Source: Oceaniovalibus sp. ACAM 378 | GTDB taxonomy: Bacteria > Pseudomonadota > Alphaproteobacteria > Rhodobacterales > Rhodobacteraceae | DNA: 64,000 nucleotides | Assembly (NCBI RefSeq): GCF_008085915.1 | Contig: NZ_VSJK01000002.1 | Location: forward strand, 62,001 to 126,000 | Reading direction: 5' to 3' | Shown here: positions 1 through 8,195 of the stretch, piece after piece | How positions within the stretch are numbered: the first letter of the stretch is position 1 | How the letters are laid out: the number at the start of each line of letters is the position of its first letter | Program-made: the position numbers and the translations under genes | Notes under the pieces: model-generated | The model's input: the letters and a program-made list of their open reading frames with translations, nothing else | Database searches by the model: none | What the model was told of the DNA's origin: nothing

Positions 1-355
1 TCGGATCATTTTGGCCGACCTTGCAGCGTATACAGTCCGCGGCCTGTACGTTGTCCACGTGCGGCGGCACAAGCAGACGGAGCAGGCCAATTACGCATTT
101 TTGGCGATACCTGCTGATCAACATCGCGATTGCTGTTGCCTGCTTAGTGACTCCCCACGGCTGGACAGGATCTGGCACAATTCAACCTACTCGTTGCCCG
201 TGCTGATCAGGCTGGTTGATATCAGAAGACCGCAAACCGCAACTTTTGTCAGTGTCCAAATCTCTGGGTAGCTCAGATCATCTTGGAACTCACAGACGCC
301 TCGTAGGCTTGGTCGCCTGTATCCCCTGCGCTTACCTGACAAGTTAGGAAGAAAT
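1..355. other. No recognisable gene (start of window)
   Basis: Short open frames exist here on both strands, the longest 86 codons at 11-271 on the plus strand. None has a clear ribosome binding site, a recognisable motif or the codon bias of the neighbouring genes. The stretch probably holds the promoter of the amidotransferase gene that starts at 356, plus decayed island DNA. Confidence 0.5.
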
Positions 356-1306
356 ATGTGCCGCGTCCTTGCCTATATCGGCCCGGAAATACCGCTTGAG
401 AGCTTGCTTCTGGAGCCGGAGAACAGCCTGATCAACCAGAGCCTGGACCCCGAGCTTCACCCGCTGCTTCAACTGGCCGGTTGGGGGTTCGGAGCGTGGA
501 GCGAACATCTTTTAAAAACTGAGGAGCCGCTTCTCTATCGCCGGCCAATGGGAGCCTTCTATGATGACAATGCGCAAGGCATCATCCCGAGCCTTCAGGG
601 CAGCACACTGCTCGCGCACGTCAGGGCCGCTGCCTATAATTCACGGACTGTTCTGGCGGATGAGAACTGCCATCCTTTTTCCTTCGATGAAACGCCCTGG
701 ATCATCGCCCAAAACGGTGCCTTGCCAAACTGGCAGATTTTACAAAGGGAGCTGATTTCGCACTGCGAGGATAGGTATCTTAAGCAGATGCGGGGCACCA
801 CCGACACAGAGTTTCTTTACGTTCTGCTCCTCTCCCTGCTCAAGGGCGACAGTGACGGAGACGTGCAAAAAGGCTTCGAGGACCTGCTGAAAGTCATTCT
901 TCAGGCCATGAAAAAGCTTGATCTGGTTGAACTGACAAAATTGAAGATTGCCTTGGTTGCGCCAAAGCGGATCATCGGGGTCAATTATGGATTGGGGCAC
1001 AAGGGAGAGACTGACCCCGCAGGCGATTGGAAAGAGCTGCGAAAATCCGGGTCGGGAACCGCCGACTATTCGCTTTCGATGCTTCTGGAGCCGATGTATT
1101 TGCTCATGGGGGCGAATTTTCAGGACCATGAAAAATCCTACAAAGTCGACTCTTGTCCGGAGGGCGAGGCAACTTCCGCTATCTTCGCATCTGAGCCTTT
1201 GACCGAGGATGGCGACGAATGGCTGAACATCGAATTTGGTGAAATCGTCGCTCTCGAGAGAAAGGGCGAAAAAATTTCGAAAACCGTGAACAAGCTGAAC
1301 CTGTGA
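356..1306 (+). CDS. Class II glutamine amidotransferase family protein (GATase type 2, YafJ/EgtC-like)
   Basis: The 316-residue protein begins MCRVLAYIG, so Cys2 becomes the N-terminal nucleophile after Met removal, the hallmark of class II (Ntn-type) amidotransferases. Other family motifs are HVRAAAYN near residue 85, the NG pair in AQNGALPNW near 119, and TDTEFLY near 149. A stand-alone glutaminase-like domain of this size fits the YafJ/EgtC/DUF-type group, which hydrolyses glutamine or gamma-glutamyl amides. The start is fixed by Cys2 and preceded by AGGAAG. A poly-gamma-glutamate hydrolase family gene follows on the same strand within about 60 bases, so both may act on gamma-glutamyl bonds; this is inference. 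It lies in an island-like region with transposon remnants. The substrate is not known. Confidence 0.75.
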   Translation: MCRVLAYIGPEIPLESLLLEPENSLINQSLDPELHPLLQLAGWGFGAWSEHLLKTEEPLLYRRPMGAFYDDNAQGIIPSLQGSTLLAHVRAAAYNSRTVLADENCHPFSFDETPWIIAQNGALPNWQILQRELISHCEDRYLKQMRGTTDTEFLYVLLLSLLKGDSDGDVQKGFEDLLKVILQAMKKLDLVELTKLKIALVAPKRIIGVNYGLGHKGETDPAGDWKELRKSGSGTADYSLSMLLEPMYLLMGANFQDHEKSYKVDSCPEGEATSAIFASEPLTEDGDEWLNIEFGEIVALERKGEKISKTVNKLNL

Positions 1307-1363
1307 CGACGCAGCCCCGCGTGTATACGCTGACCCCACTTGCCGCGAACAGGACATTGGCCA

Positions 1364-1948
1364 ATGGCTGATCGCTACCGAAATTTCGAAGAACTCGCTG
1401 CCGATTTGCAGCCGGAGGTCGACTACCGCATCCGCAGTGAGGATCGCGGCACATCTGTGGTGATCCTTGCGCCGCACGGTGGCTCCATCGAGCCGGAAAC
1501 TTCGCAAATCGCCATGGCAATTGCGGGAACCGACTTATCCTTCTACTCCTTCGATGCACTGAAGGCCGGGGGGCATGGCGACTTCCACATTACCTCTCAC
1601 CGGTTCGATGAACCCCGAGCCATCGACCTTGTCGGCAGGTCGAATACCGCGGTCGCGATCCATGGACGCAAAGACGACGGCACCAATACCGTATGGCTGG
1701 GCGGGCGCGCGACTGTGCTGCGCGACGCCATTGGTTCCGCGCTGCGCGACGCAGGGTTTGGGGCCGAACTTAACCAGACGCTGCCGGGTATCCATGAATC
1801 CAATATCTGCAACCGGACCCGCTCTGGCAAAGGTGTGCAGCTCGAGCTTCCGAGATCGCTGCGTCGCAGGTTGGCGACAGAGAGTAATGACTTGGATGCA
1901 TTCTGTTTGGCCATCCGAAGTGCCATCGTGTCTGCGTCGCAAAGTTGA
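1364..1948 (+). CDS. Poly-gamma-glutamate hydrolase family protein (zinc hydrolase, phage PghP-like)
   Basis: About 194 residues. The frame resembles the DUF867 / phage poly-gamma-glutamate hydrolase family. The motif APHGGSIEPET near residue 33 supplies the His and Glu expected to bind zinc, and HITSHRFDEP, VAIHGRKD and LPGIHESNICNR follow as in the family. The C-terminal GVQLELPRSLRR is also characteristic. ATG at 1364 (MADRYRNFEEL) is the preferred start; a TTG 24 bases upstream keeps the frame open. These enzymes cleave gamma-linked glutamate polymers (capsules, or competitor and phage barriers), but bacterial homologues are mostly untested. It lies directly downstream of a class II amidotransferase and is probably co-transcribed with it. 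Confidence 0.72.
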   Translation: MADRYRNFEELAADLQPEVDYRIRSEDRGTSVVILAPHGGSIEPETSQIAMAIAGTDLSFYSFDALKAGGHGDFHITSHRFDEPRAIDLVGRSNTAVAIHGRKDDGTNTVWLGGRATVLRDAIGSALRDAGFGAELNQTLPGIHESNICNRTRSGKGVQLELPRSLRRRLATESNDLDAFCLAIRSAIVSASQS

Positions 1949-2244
1949 CAGAATGACCGCCCTATTCGCGAACGAACGGTACTACAGCGCGGCCATCCGG
2001 CGCAAAGCGAACACAAGCGGACATCTGGAAATGGAAGTTCGATGTGCCTGCCTGTGCTGGCTGCGAGCGTCGAAACCGCTGGGCCATCGGCACATCTGCA
2101 GGTGGTCTCTGGTTCGGTGCGCTACCTGTGCCTAGAATATTACAACTCTTCCGTCTTCCGGGAACTGGCACCCAAGACAAAGAAGGTCCGCGTGAATAGC
2201 CATAGATTTGTAGACGCCTTGATTGATAATTTTGGAAGCAAGTA

Positions 2245-2399
2245 GGACGAGATGTCAGCACCAAATCGATCTACACATGGCAGAAGCTGTTTTCGCGGCC
2301 GACGAAGGTGATCAAAGAGGTTGAGGCGCAAACCGATGAGATCCGCCGTCTGAAGCGCGATTTGGCGCGTGTCACGGAGGAACGGGACATCTTAAAACC
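2245..2399 (+). pseudogene. IS3-family OrfA transposase remnant
   Basis: A frame reading STKSIYTWQKLF followed by EIRRLKRDLARVTEERDILK matches the middle and C-terminal coiled-coil part of the IS3-family OrfA helix-turn-helix protein. The similarity stops abruptly after ILK. There is no OrfA N-terminus and no OrfB downstream, so only about 50 codons survive. It indicates an older insertion event in the island. Confidence 0.7.
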
Positions 2400-2838
2400 G
2401 TCTTGGGTCGCAGCCCGCCTGTGCACGGTAGGAACAGCCTGTGCTATCGTCGAGGTCTGGAGGGCAGTTGCCGATCGCTTATTGGAGGGACTGACCCCGT
2501 TAAAAAACGTGGCACATGGGCTGATGCGCACTTGAGAGTGGTGACGCCGACTCGGCGGTAATCCCGCTTAGGAGGATGACGAACTTGCATGGCTCAGGTC
2601 TTCCAGCCCAATGGAGGAGATGTAGTAATCCCCCCGAAAGTAAGGGGATGCGGATGCTGAATTTTCTCAGCAAGATAGCCGCAGTGCCGGGCCACATAGT
2701 GAGGTGGTTTGACTGACCCCTTCTCACGGGGCCCACAGCGTCCATTCACGCGCTGACGCAATGCTGCGTTGTTGCGCGCCGAGGCGGTCATTCGTGCATC
2801 GTGCAGCATTTTCTACTGTCGTACGGCAGCAGTGCGGA
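2400..2838. other. Non-coding or decayed DNA between two insertion sequence remnants
   Basis: No frame here shows a recognisable motif or sustained coding character. The sequence joins the IS3 OrfA fragment to the left inverted repeat of the IS1182-like element. A short inverted repeat, CCCC-TTCTCAC-GGGG, lies near 2716-2731. I see no gene. Confidence 0.5.
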
Positions 2839-4521
2839 GAGGGTGTGTGAAAACTCCGGCAGTTTTTCTCAATTGATGGTATGATTTCTGTATTCGATGC
2901 GGAGGTTGTTCATGGCGCAATTTATCGAAGGTTTGGATCGTCAGCAGACGATGCTGTTGCCGGAACATCTGGATGATTATGTCGACGAGAACAGCCCGGT
3001 TCGTGCCATCGATGCCTTTGCAGACATGCTTGATCTCGCAGCACTTGGCTTCAACGTGCAACCTGCGTCTACTGGTCGGCCGGGTTATCATCCAGGTCTG
3101 ATGCTGCGGATTTATCTGTACGGATATTTGAACCAGATCCAGTCATCGCGGCGACTGGAACGTGAGTGCGGACGTAATCTGGAGCTCATTTGGCTGACGG
3201 GTCGGTTGAAGCCTGACTTCAAGACGATTGCTGACTTCCGCAAAGACAACGGCCCTGCGATCCGCAAAGTGTGTCAGCAGTTCGTGGCGCTATGCCGCAA
3301 CATGGGCTTGCTCGACGCAGATGTGGTCGCGATTGACGGCAGCCGGTTTAAGGCGCTGAACTCCAAGGCCAAGAATTACACACGCGGTAAGCTACGCCAA
3401 AAGTTGATCGAGATCGACACGGCAATCGAGCGCTATATGGGGGAATTGGATCGTGCTGATGAGGTGTTTGCGCAGACCGGCACGGTGCTGCCCGAAGCAC
3501 GTATGGAACGCACCTTGAGAAAGCTGGAGCATCTGAAAAAGGAGGCCACGCGCTACAGATCAATTGAACAGCGCATGGACCAGACCGGCGAAACGCAGGT
3601 GTCGCTCAGCGATCCTGATGCCCGGTCCATGGCGACGACGGCGCGGATGCCGCGCATTGTCGGCTACAACGTTCAAACGGCTGTCGAGGCCGATCACCAC
3701 CTGATCGTTGCGCATGAAGTCACGATGCTTGGGTTTGACCGGGATGCTTTGTCGATGATGACCGCGGCAGCAAACGATGTCATGATGACAGATCAGCTCA
3801 CCGCAATCGCCGACAAAGGTTACTACAAAGGCGAGGAGATTGTTGCCAGCGAAGAGGCTGGCATCTCGGTCGTCGTCCCCAAACCCATGACGTCAAACGC
3901 TGCTGCACGCGGCCAGTTTGACAAGGCTGACTTTGCATATGACAGCGTCCTGGACGCCTATTTATGCCCAGCGGGCGAGCCTCTGGCCTACCGATTTACC
4001 GGCCAGCAAGACGGCAAAGCGATCAGATCATACTGGTCAGGAGCCTGCGCTGAGTGTCCGATAAAGACGAAATGCACAACCTCAAAAGAGAGGCGCGTTC
4101 GTCGATGGGAACACGAGGACGTGCTCGAACGCGTGCAGGACCGAAGACCCGACCCAACTGGCTGTTCGGAGCATGACCGTGGAGCATCCCTACGGCACGA
4201 TCAAATCCTGGATGGGAGCCACGCACTTCAAAATGCGAACGCTGAAGAAGGTGGCGACAGAGATGGCCCTGCATGTGCTCGCCTACAACATGACCCGCGT
4301 CATGAACATCATGGGCGTTCCTGCGATGATCACCGCCATGAGGGCGTAACCGGCCTCATTTGCACTGGAATTTGTTCCAAATTGCCCAATCCGTCTCTGA
4401 TCACTACCACCGCCCGCACACTCCATCCTGTCTACTAAGAGGGCGATCTCACGCCAAAACGGGCATAAACGCCGGAAAAGACAGCGGGGCATCGCAATCA
4501 GCCGAGTTTCCACACACCCTC
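2839..4521 (+). mobile_element. IS1182-family insertion sequence (about 1.68 kb)
   Basis: The element carries one transposase gene flanked by imperfect terminal inverted repeats. The left end at 2839-2860 reads GAGGGTGTGTGAAAACTCC and onward. The right end at 4501-4521 reads GCCGAGTTTCCACACACCCTC, whose complement matches the left end apart from two or three changes. The length is normal for IS1182. No convincing target duplication is visible beside the ends. The transposase frame is broken near its C-terminus, so this copy is probably not autonomous. It sits between the amidotransferase/hydrolase pair and the nucleoside-permease-like gene. Confidence 0.82.
2912..4349 (+). pseudogene. IS1182-family transposase, frameshifted near the C-terminus
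   Basis: The protein begins MAQFIEGLDRQQ after a good GGAGG site and shows the IS1182 N-terminal domain (RPGYHPGLMLRIYLYGYLN, SSRRLERE) and the DDE domain (VVAIDGSRFKA; DKGYYKGEEI; VVVPKP). A Cys-rich segment, CAECPIKTKCTT, precedes the last conserved block. Around 4143-4148 the frame shifts. Downstream, the block with VEHPYGTIKSWMGA and ALHVLAYNMTRVMNI continues in another frame to TAA at 4347-4349, while the original frame runs on with unrelated residues to 4438. One extra base or two missing bases at that point explain it. The catalytic domain is therefore truncated or altered. Confidence 0.85.
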
Positions 4522-4843
4522 CGGTCTTAGCTGTCATTGGCATCTTGAAACGAAGGCCCTTTCCTATAGGCCTTGCAGACATTCGCTTCCAGTTGGAGAT
4601 TGCACACTTCAAGTCGCTACCGCCTTGATTATCTCCCGAGGATGGCGACGGAATGACAGTAAGGCCCGTCAGATTAGCCTACTCACATGGCTTTCAAGCA
4701 TAGTGATTTCATGAATTTCGCAGATTTTGCACCGCAACTGCGACATAATATTGTAAACCGTGAGATGTTGATCTTTCTCCGGCCGGTTTGCCGCGCGTGG
4801 TGGCACCACGGAGAAAGTGGTAACCTGTTCAAAAGGAAACGCT
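4522..4843. other. Intergenic stretch upstream of the nucleoside-permease-like gene
   Basis: There is no gene of either strand with recognisable motifs. The 3' half holds a strong nested inverted repeat (annotated separately at 4773-4817) and the AAAGGAA ribosome binding site for the gene starting at 4844. The promoter is probably here but I cannot fix -35 and -10 boxes. Confidence 0.5.
4773..4817 (+). promoter_or_regulatory. Nested inverted repeat in the leader of the NUP-like gene
   Basis: CTTTCTCCG (4773-4781) pairs with CGGAGAAAG (4809-4817). Inside this pair lies a second palindrome, CGTGGTG-G-CACCACG, at 4796-4810, overlapping the distal arm. The structure ends 26 bases before the ATG at 4844. 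It could be an operator dyad or alternative RNA hairpins; the function is inferred only from position. Confidence 0.45.
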
Positions 4844-5854
4844 ATGCTTGAAGTCTGCAAGTCAGGTCTAACCGCACTGGCAATCTCAACTCTGAGCGCA
4901 ACGATTGCGTCCGCCGAACCGCTCAAGGTCAAGGTCTTTATCGGCACGATGTTCGAGATCGGCGAAAATGCTGGCGATCGCGCAGGCGAGTTTCAGCATT
5001 GGTTCGAAAAATACTGGACTGGCACCGAACCGCAGGACGTTGCAGGTGCCTTCCGGCCTGTGCATTGCAACGACGACGGCGTGTGCGGGTCTGTTCTTGG
5101 AATGGGCAAAGTCAACTCCTCTGCGTCCATGCAAGCGATCCTCCTGAATCCAAACTACGACTTTTCCGAGGCTTATTATTTGCTTGCAGGCGTTGCGGGA
5201 ACTCCGCCTTCAAGGGGCACGATCGGTGACGTTGTCTGGGGAACCTGGCTTGTGGATTATGACCTCGGCCATCGCTGGGCACCGGAAGAAGGTGAGCCGG
5301 GCGCTCCCGTGTTCATGCCACGCAAGGGCTATGAAGCGTATCGCCTGTTTGAAATGAACCCTGCATTGGTCGCCTGGGGCGTCGCTCTGTCCGACGATAT
5401 CGAAATGCGAGACTCAGAAGCGGCGCAGGATTACCGGCAGCGCTATCCCGATGCTGCGGCTCAGGCCGCGCCCAGTGTAAAAACCGGAACGCACATGACA
5501 GGGGACACGTTTTTCCACGGTCCCGGGCTCTCAAACCAGGCTCAGTATATGACCGAGCTTTATGGCGCAGATGACTATCTGATTACCGAGATGGAGGCTG
5601 CTGCGATCGCCCTTGTAATTGGCCGCCAGCACGGGATCGACCGGATCATCAGCTTGCGAGGTGCGGTAAACTTCGATCAGGGAAATCCGGATGAAACAAC
5701 ACTTCAACACCTTGACCCTGCACCGGGTGAAACCGCTGGCGGCTTCGCTGAAACCGTAGAGAACATAACCTTGGTGGGTGCGCCGCTGGTGGATAGGATC
5801 GTCACCGACTGGGCACAGTGGAAAACCGGTACTCCAGCGGAAGTCGCCAAATAA
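4844..5854 (+). CDS. Secreted purine nucleoside permease / phosphorylase-like (NUP family) protein
   Basis: The 336-residue protein has a Sec-type signal peptide (LTALAISTLSATIASA, cleavage near residue 23-24). It matches the NUP (purine nucleoside permease, phosphorylase-fold) family: FIGTMFEIGENAGDR near the start, LGMGKVNSSASMQAI near residue 85, a central LAGVAGTPPSRGTIGDVVW, and GDTFFHGPGLSNQAQYM, YLITEMEAAAIA and RGAVNFDQGNP in the C-terminal half. The ATG at 4844 is chosen for its AAAGGAA site and signal peptide; an upstream in-frame GTG is less likely. Family members were linked to nucleoside transport in Candida, but the fold is that of nucleoside phosphorylases; the periplasmic function is unknown. 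The gene lies alone in the island, just after the IS1182 copy. Confidence 0.78.
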   Translation: MLEVCKSGLTALAISTLSATIASAEPLKVKVFIGTMFEIGENAGDRAGEFQHWFEKYWTGTEPQDVAGAFRPVHCNDDGVCGSVLGMGKVNSSASMQAILLNPNYDFSEAYYLLAGVAGTPPSRGTIGDVVWGTWLVDYDLGHRWAPEEGEPGAPVFMPRKGYEAYRLFEMNPALVAWGVALSDDIEMRDSEAAQDYRQRYPDAAAQAAPSVKTGTHMTGDTFFHGPGLSNQAQYMTELYGADDYLITEMEAAAIALVIGRQHGIDRIISLRGAVNFDQGNPDETTLQHLDPAPGETAGGFAETVENITLVGAPLVDRIVTDWAQWKTGTPAEVAK

Positions 5855-6069
5855 CGTGCCCCCTAAATAGTCGCCACGTTAGGTGTAAATTTTGGATGCA
5901 ATGAGGGCGATCACTTCGCATTAGCATCCGCCTCGACGGCCTGCACCTGACGTTGTGGGCCGCTTTGGGGTGGGCCAACTGACATTTGTACAAGTTTGAG
6001 GCAGAGGGTGCGGCGTGGAGTCTGCCCGATCCGGACATTGACGGTGATGACCCGCCAGCCAACCACTAA

Positions 6070-6672
6070 CTACATTTCCTGCCAGTCTCCCAATGAGCCA
6101 CTGACCTGGGTCATCTCGCCGATGATGCCGGTTTCGCGGTCAAGGAAGGCCTTCTTGCGCCCGATAACGGTGCCATCCGCAGGGGCGAAGGTGTCGAAAT
6201 CATCGTCAACCCAGCCCGTGCGCGAAACGCGCACAAACTTTTCCTGCGGCCGCCATGCACACAGCAAGTCAACCAACCGCCCTCGCGCCTCGGCACCCGC
6301 AGCACCCGTTGCGATTTGCACCCCACTGCCCCCTAGGGGCCGCAACAGAGCGGCAAGGGAACCGTTGAACAGCGATTCGTCAAGGAGGAGGCGATGCGTA
6401 CGGTCATCTGGATCGACGATATCCACCAAACGGCTCCAGCCTTTGCCGTCAGACCAACTGCAGAGACCGATGACGGCGATCTTTGATCAGATCCAAACCG
6501 GGCCTACATCGTGTTTGGCATCCACATCGTGGAAATAGATACCATCCGGTGTGGCGAAATAGTTCTCGACAGGCGCCCGGCAGGAACATTCACAGGCATT
6601 GTTGCCACATGCGGCGAACCTGAAGTTTCGCGAACAGACAATGAGATGACATTCGAGGATGCCATATCGATG
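6070..6672 (-). pseudogene. Broken DUF927-type plasmid/phage primase-helicase gene
   Basis: The frame contains FATPDGIYFHDVD, then an in-frame TGA at 6486-6488, then SDGKGWSRLVDIVDPDDR, RPQEKFVRVSRTGWVDDDF and ADGTVIGRKKAFLDRE. These match the N-terminal part of DUF927 proteins found in plasmids, phages and integrative elements. The readable homology ends after about 150 codons (stop at 6070), whereas intact family members have several hundred residues. The upstream end lacks a plausible start. One nonsense codon plus C-terminal loss make it a pseudogene. It lies downstream of the AlpA-like remnant, as in small integrative elements. Confidence 0.72.
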
Positions 6673-6828
6673 TTACCGATGATCGCTGAGTGGGCTTTCA
6701 TACTACGTCTTTTGAATGGCCATAGCCTCCGGCTGCCGCGAAACGGATCTCGCTGCCTTGGGCCGTTTGAAGATGTTGAAGGGGCCAAACCCGCGTCGAT
6801 CAGGACATCCGGGTCTGGCAGGCTAGGG

Positions 6829-7052
6829 TCACATTGCTGCGTGGAACGGGTAGTTGGTGATGAAGCCGCAGGGGCACTCCGCCTCGTAGGCTTGAAGTTC
6901 GCTGAGCCGCCAGCGTGAGGTCTTGAGGCTCAGCATGATCGGCTTGGGAAAACCGCCTTCGCGACGCCAGCGCCAGATGGAATCCTTTGAGACATTGTAC
7001 GGGCCGAGACCTGCTCTACAGACAGGTAGACGTCGCTTGCGGCTTTGTTCAT
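6829..7052 (-). pseudogene. AlpA-type excisionase/regulator, frameshifted
   Basis: On the minus strand, MNKAASDVYLSVEQVSAR opens in one frame. A one-base deletion then moves the coding sense to a second frame with VSKDSIWRWRREGGFPKPI and SRWRLSELQAYEAECP. This is the compact helix-turn-helix of AlpA-family prophage and island regulators, typically 65-80 residues. The start ATG is at 7050-7052. The frameshift is near the GCCCG/TACAATG junction, about 30 codons in. Such genes usually sit next to an integrase and a replication or primase gene; here only the DUF927 remnant remains. Confidence 0.72.
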
Positions 7053-7865
7053 GAACGTTCACTGCACATGATCTGCGCACACAAAATTGCTCTCGTTGCC
7101 GATTGAGGCGTCGAGAGTATCCGGTGAACGTCAGCGGGTTGATATGCGTAAAGGGAAACTACTAGACCATACTTGGCACAAAAAGAGCACCTTATTTCTC
7201 GTGGTCTTACGCGAAAAAAACCCAATTCCCAATAATGCGGCGAGATTGGCACAGCGTATCAGTCCTAACGCATGACAACATGCATTTGTCTGGCACCTCA
7301 TACATGGGAGCCACCTCGCCCAGTGCAGCGGGCTGAATGATGGAGATCTCATCATCGAGGGGCATCGTATTAGAGACTGGACGCGCGACTGGCGGAGGAT
7401 TGAGGCGCCCTCGTCCGGCTGGCACCGCCTGCATCCCACGACTGAAGCATCTTTTTCCAGGTCTTCGCATGCCCCGACGCATCGCAGAAAGTCCCACCTG
7501 ACTGCTGTGATACAACACGTCAAATATGTCATGATGCCGACCACACGAGAGAGACATCACGTACCCGTATCAGAATACCCCGACCGCAAGATTGATCTCA
7601 GACCGCATCTGCGAGCTGTCGAATCGCAAGATTCAGGCCGGATTGAAGCTGATCATTAGGGGTTGTGCTCGCTCTATACGACTTCGAAAGTTGCCTTCGG
7701 GATTGTGAAGTTCGAACAGATTCTTCCTAGACAGCGTTCGCGGATGAAGAAGCCTGTAGTTAGTGCCAGCGAGCATTTGTAGCCCCAGTGTAGCCCCAAA
7801 CAACGCATGGCGTCTGACGGTCATTCTGAAATGCAGCAAAACGATGGTTATTCAACTGGTTAAAG
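7053..7865. other. Decayed island DNA next to tRNA-Phe, no recognisable gene
   Basis: Several minus-strand frames of 60-140 codons span this stretch (for example 7131-7544, 7207-7560 and 7633-7839), but none has a motif I recognise. Base composition is lower in GC than the core genes. An integrase would be expected here between the AlpA remnant and the tRNA 3' end, and I cannot find one. I also see no direct repeat of the tRNA 3' end on the far side of the island. Confidence 0.5.
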
Positions 7866-7940
7866 TGGTGCCCGGGGGCGGAATTGAACCACCGACACGA
7901 GGATTTTCAATCCACTGCTCTACCCCTGAGCTACCCGGGC
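7866..7940 (-). tRNA. tRNA-Phe (GAA)
   Basis: The minus strand folds as a complete cloverleaf. The acceptor is GCCCGGG/CCCGGGC, the D-arm GCTC..GAGC, the anticodon loop TTGAAAA with anticodon GAA, and the T-arm GGTGG-TTCAATT-CCGCC. The discriminator A and an encoded CCA occupy 7869 and 7866-7868. The anticodon stem has one U-U mismatch at the second pair. The 3' end faces the decayed island, the usual polarity for tRNA-targeted integration. Confidence 0.93.
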
Positions 7941-8066
7941 ACGGATTGGCAAGGTCGTGCCTTGCCGAGGCTGCGATCTTCTAGACGCGGCGGGGTGGGG
8001 TTGTCCATAGGGCGATTGATTAAATTCGAGGTTTCGCGTCATCGGGCGTAAAGAACCGGCCAAATT

Positions 8067-8095
8067 GACACCCGCCAACGGTGAGGCGGGCTGTC
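8067..8095 (-). terminator. Candidate terminator after hemY
   Basis: GACACCCGCC and GGCGGGCTGTC form an inverted repeat with an 8-base loop. On the minus strand it is followed by AATTTGG, a weak T stretch. It lies about 100 bases beyond the hemY stop, so it may end the hemD-hemY transcript. Confidence 0.45.
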
Positions 8096-8195
8096 ATCTG
8101 TTCTGCGTCATCGCGCAACACGGGCGGTGGGGCGTCCGACAGCGTACCGCGCTGCGGTAAGCGGGTGACAACCGGTGCAGGATCGATTGTGCCGG

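Noticed and set aside
740-1507. 255-codon open frame on the minus strand across the amidotransferase gene
   Set aside because: Its sequence has no family motifs, has odd composition and lies fully antisense to a well-supported gene; the opposite strand carries the catalytic motifs.
7053-7865. Possible integrase next to tRNA-Phe
   Set aside because: No tyrosine- or serine-recombinase motif is readable in any frame, and no attachment-site repeat was found.
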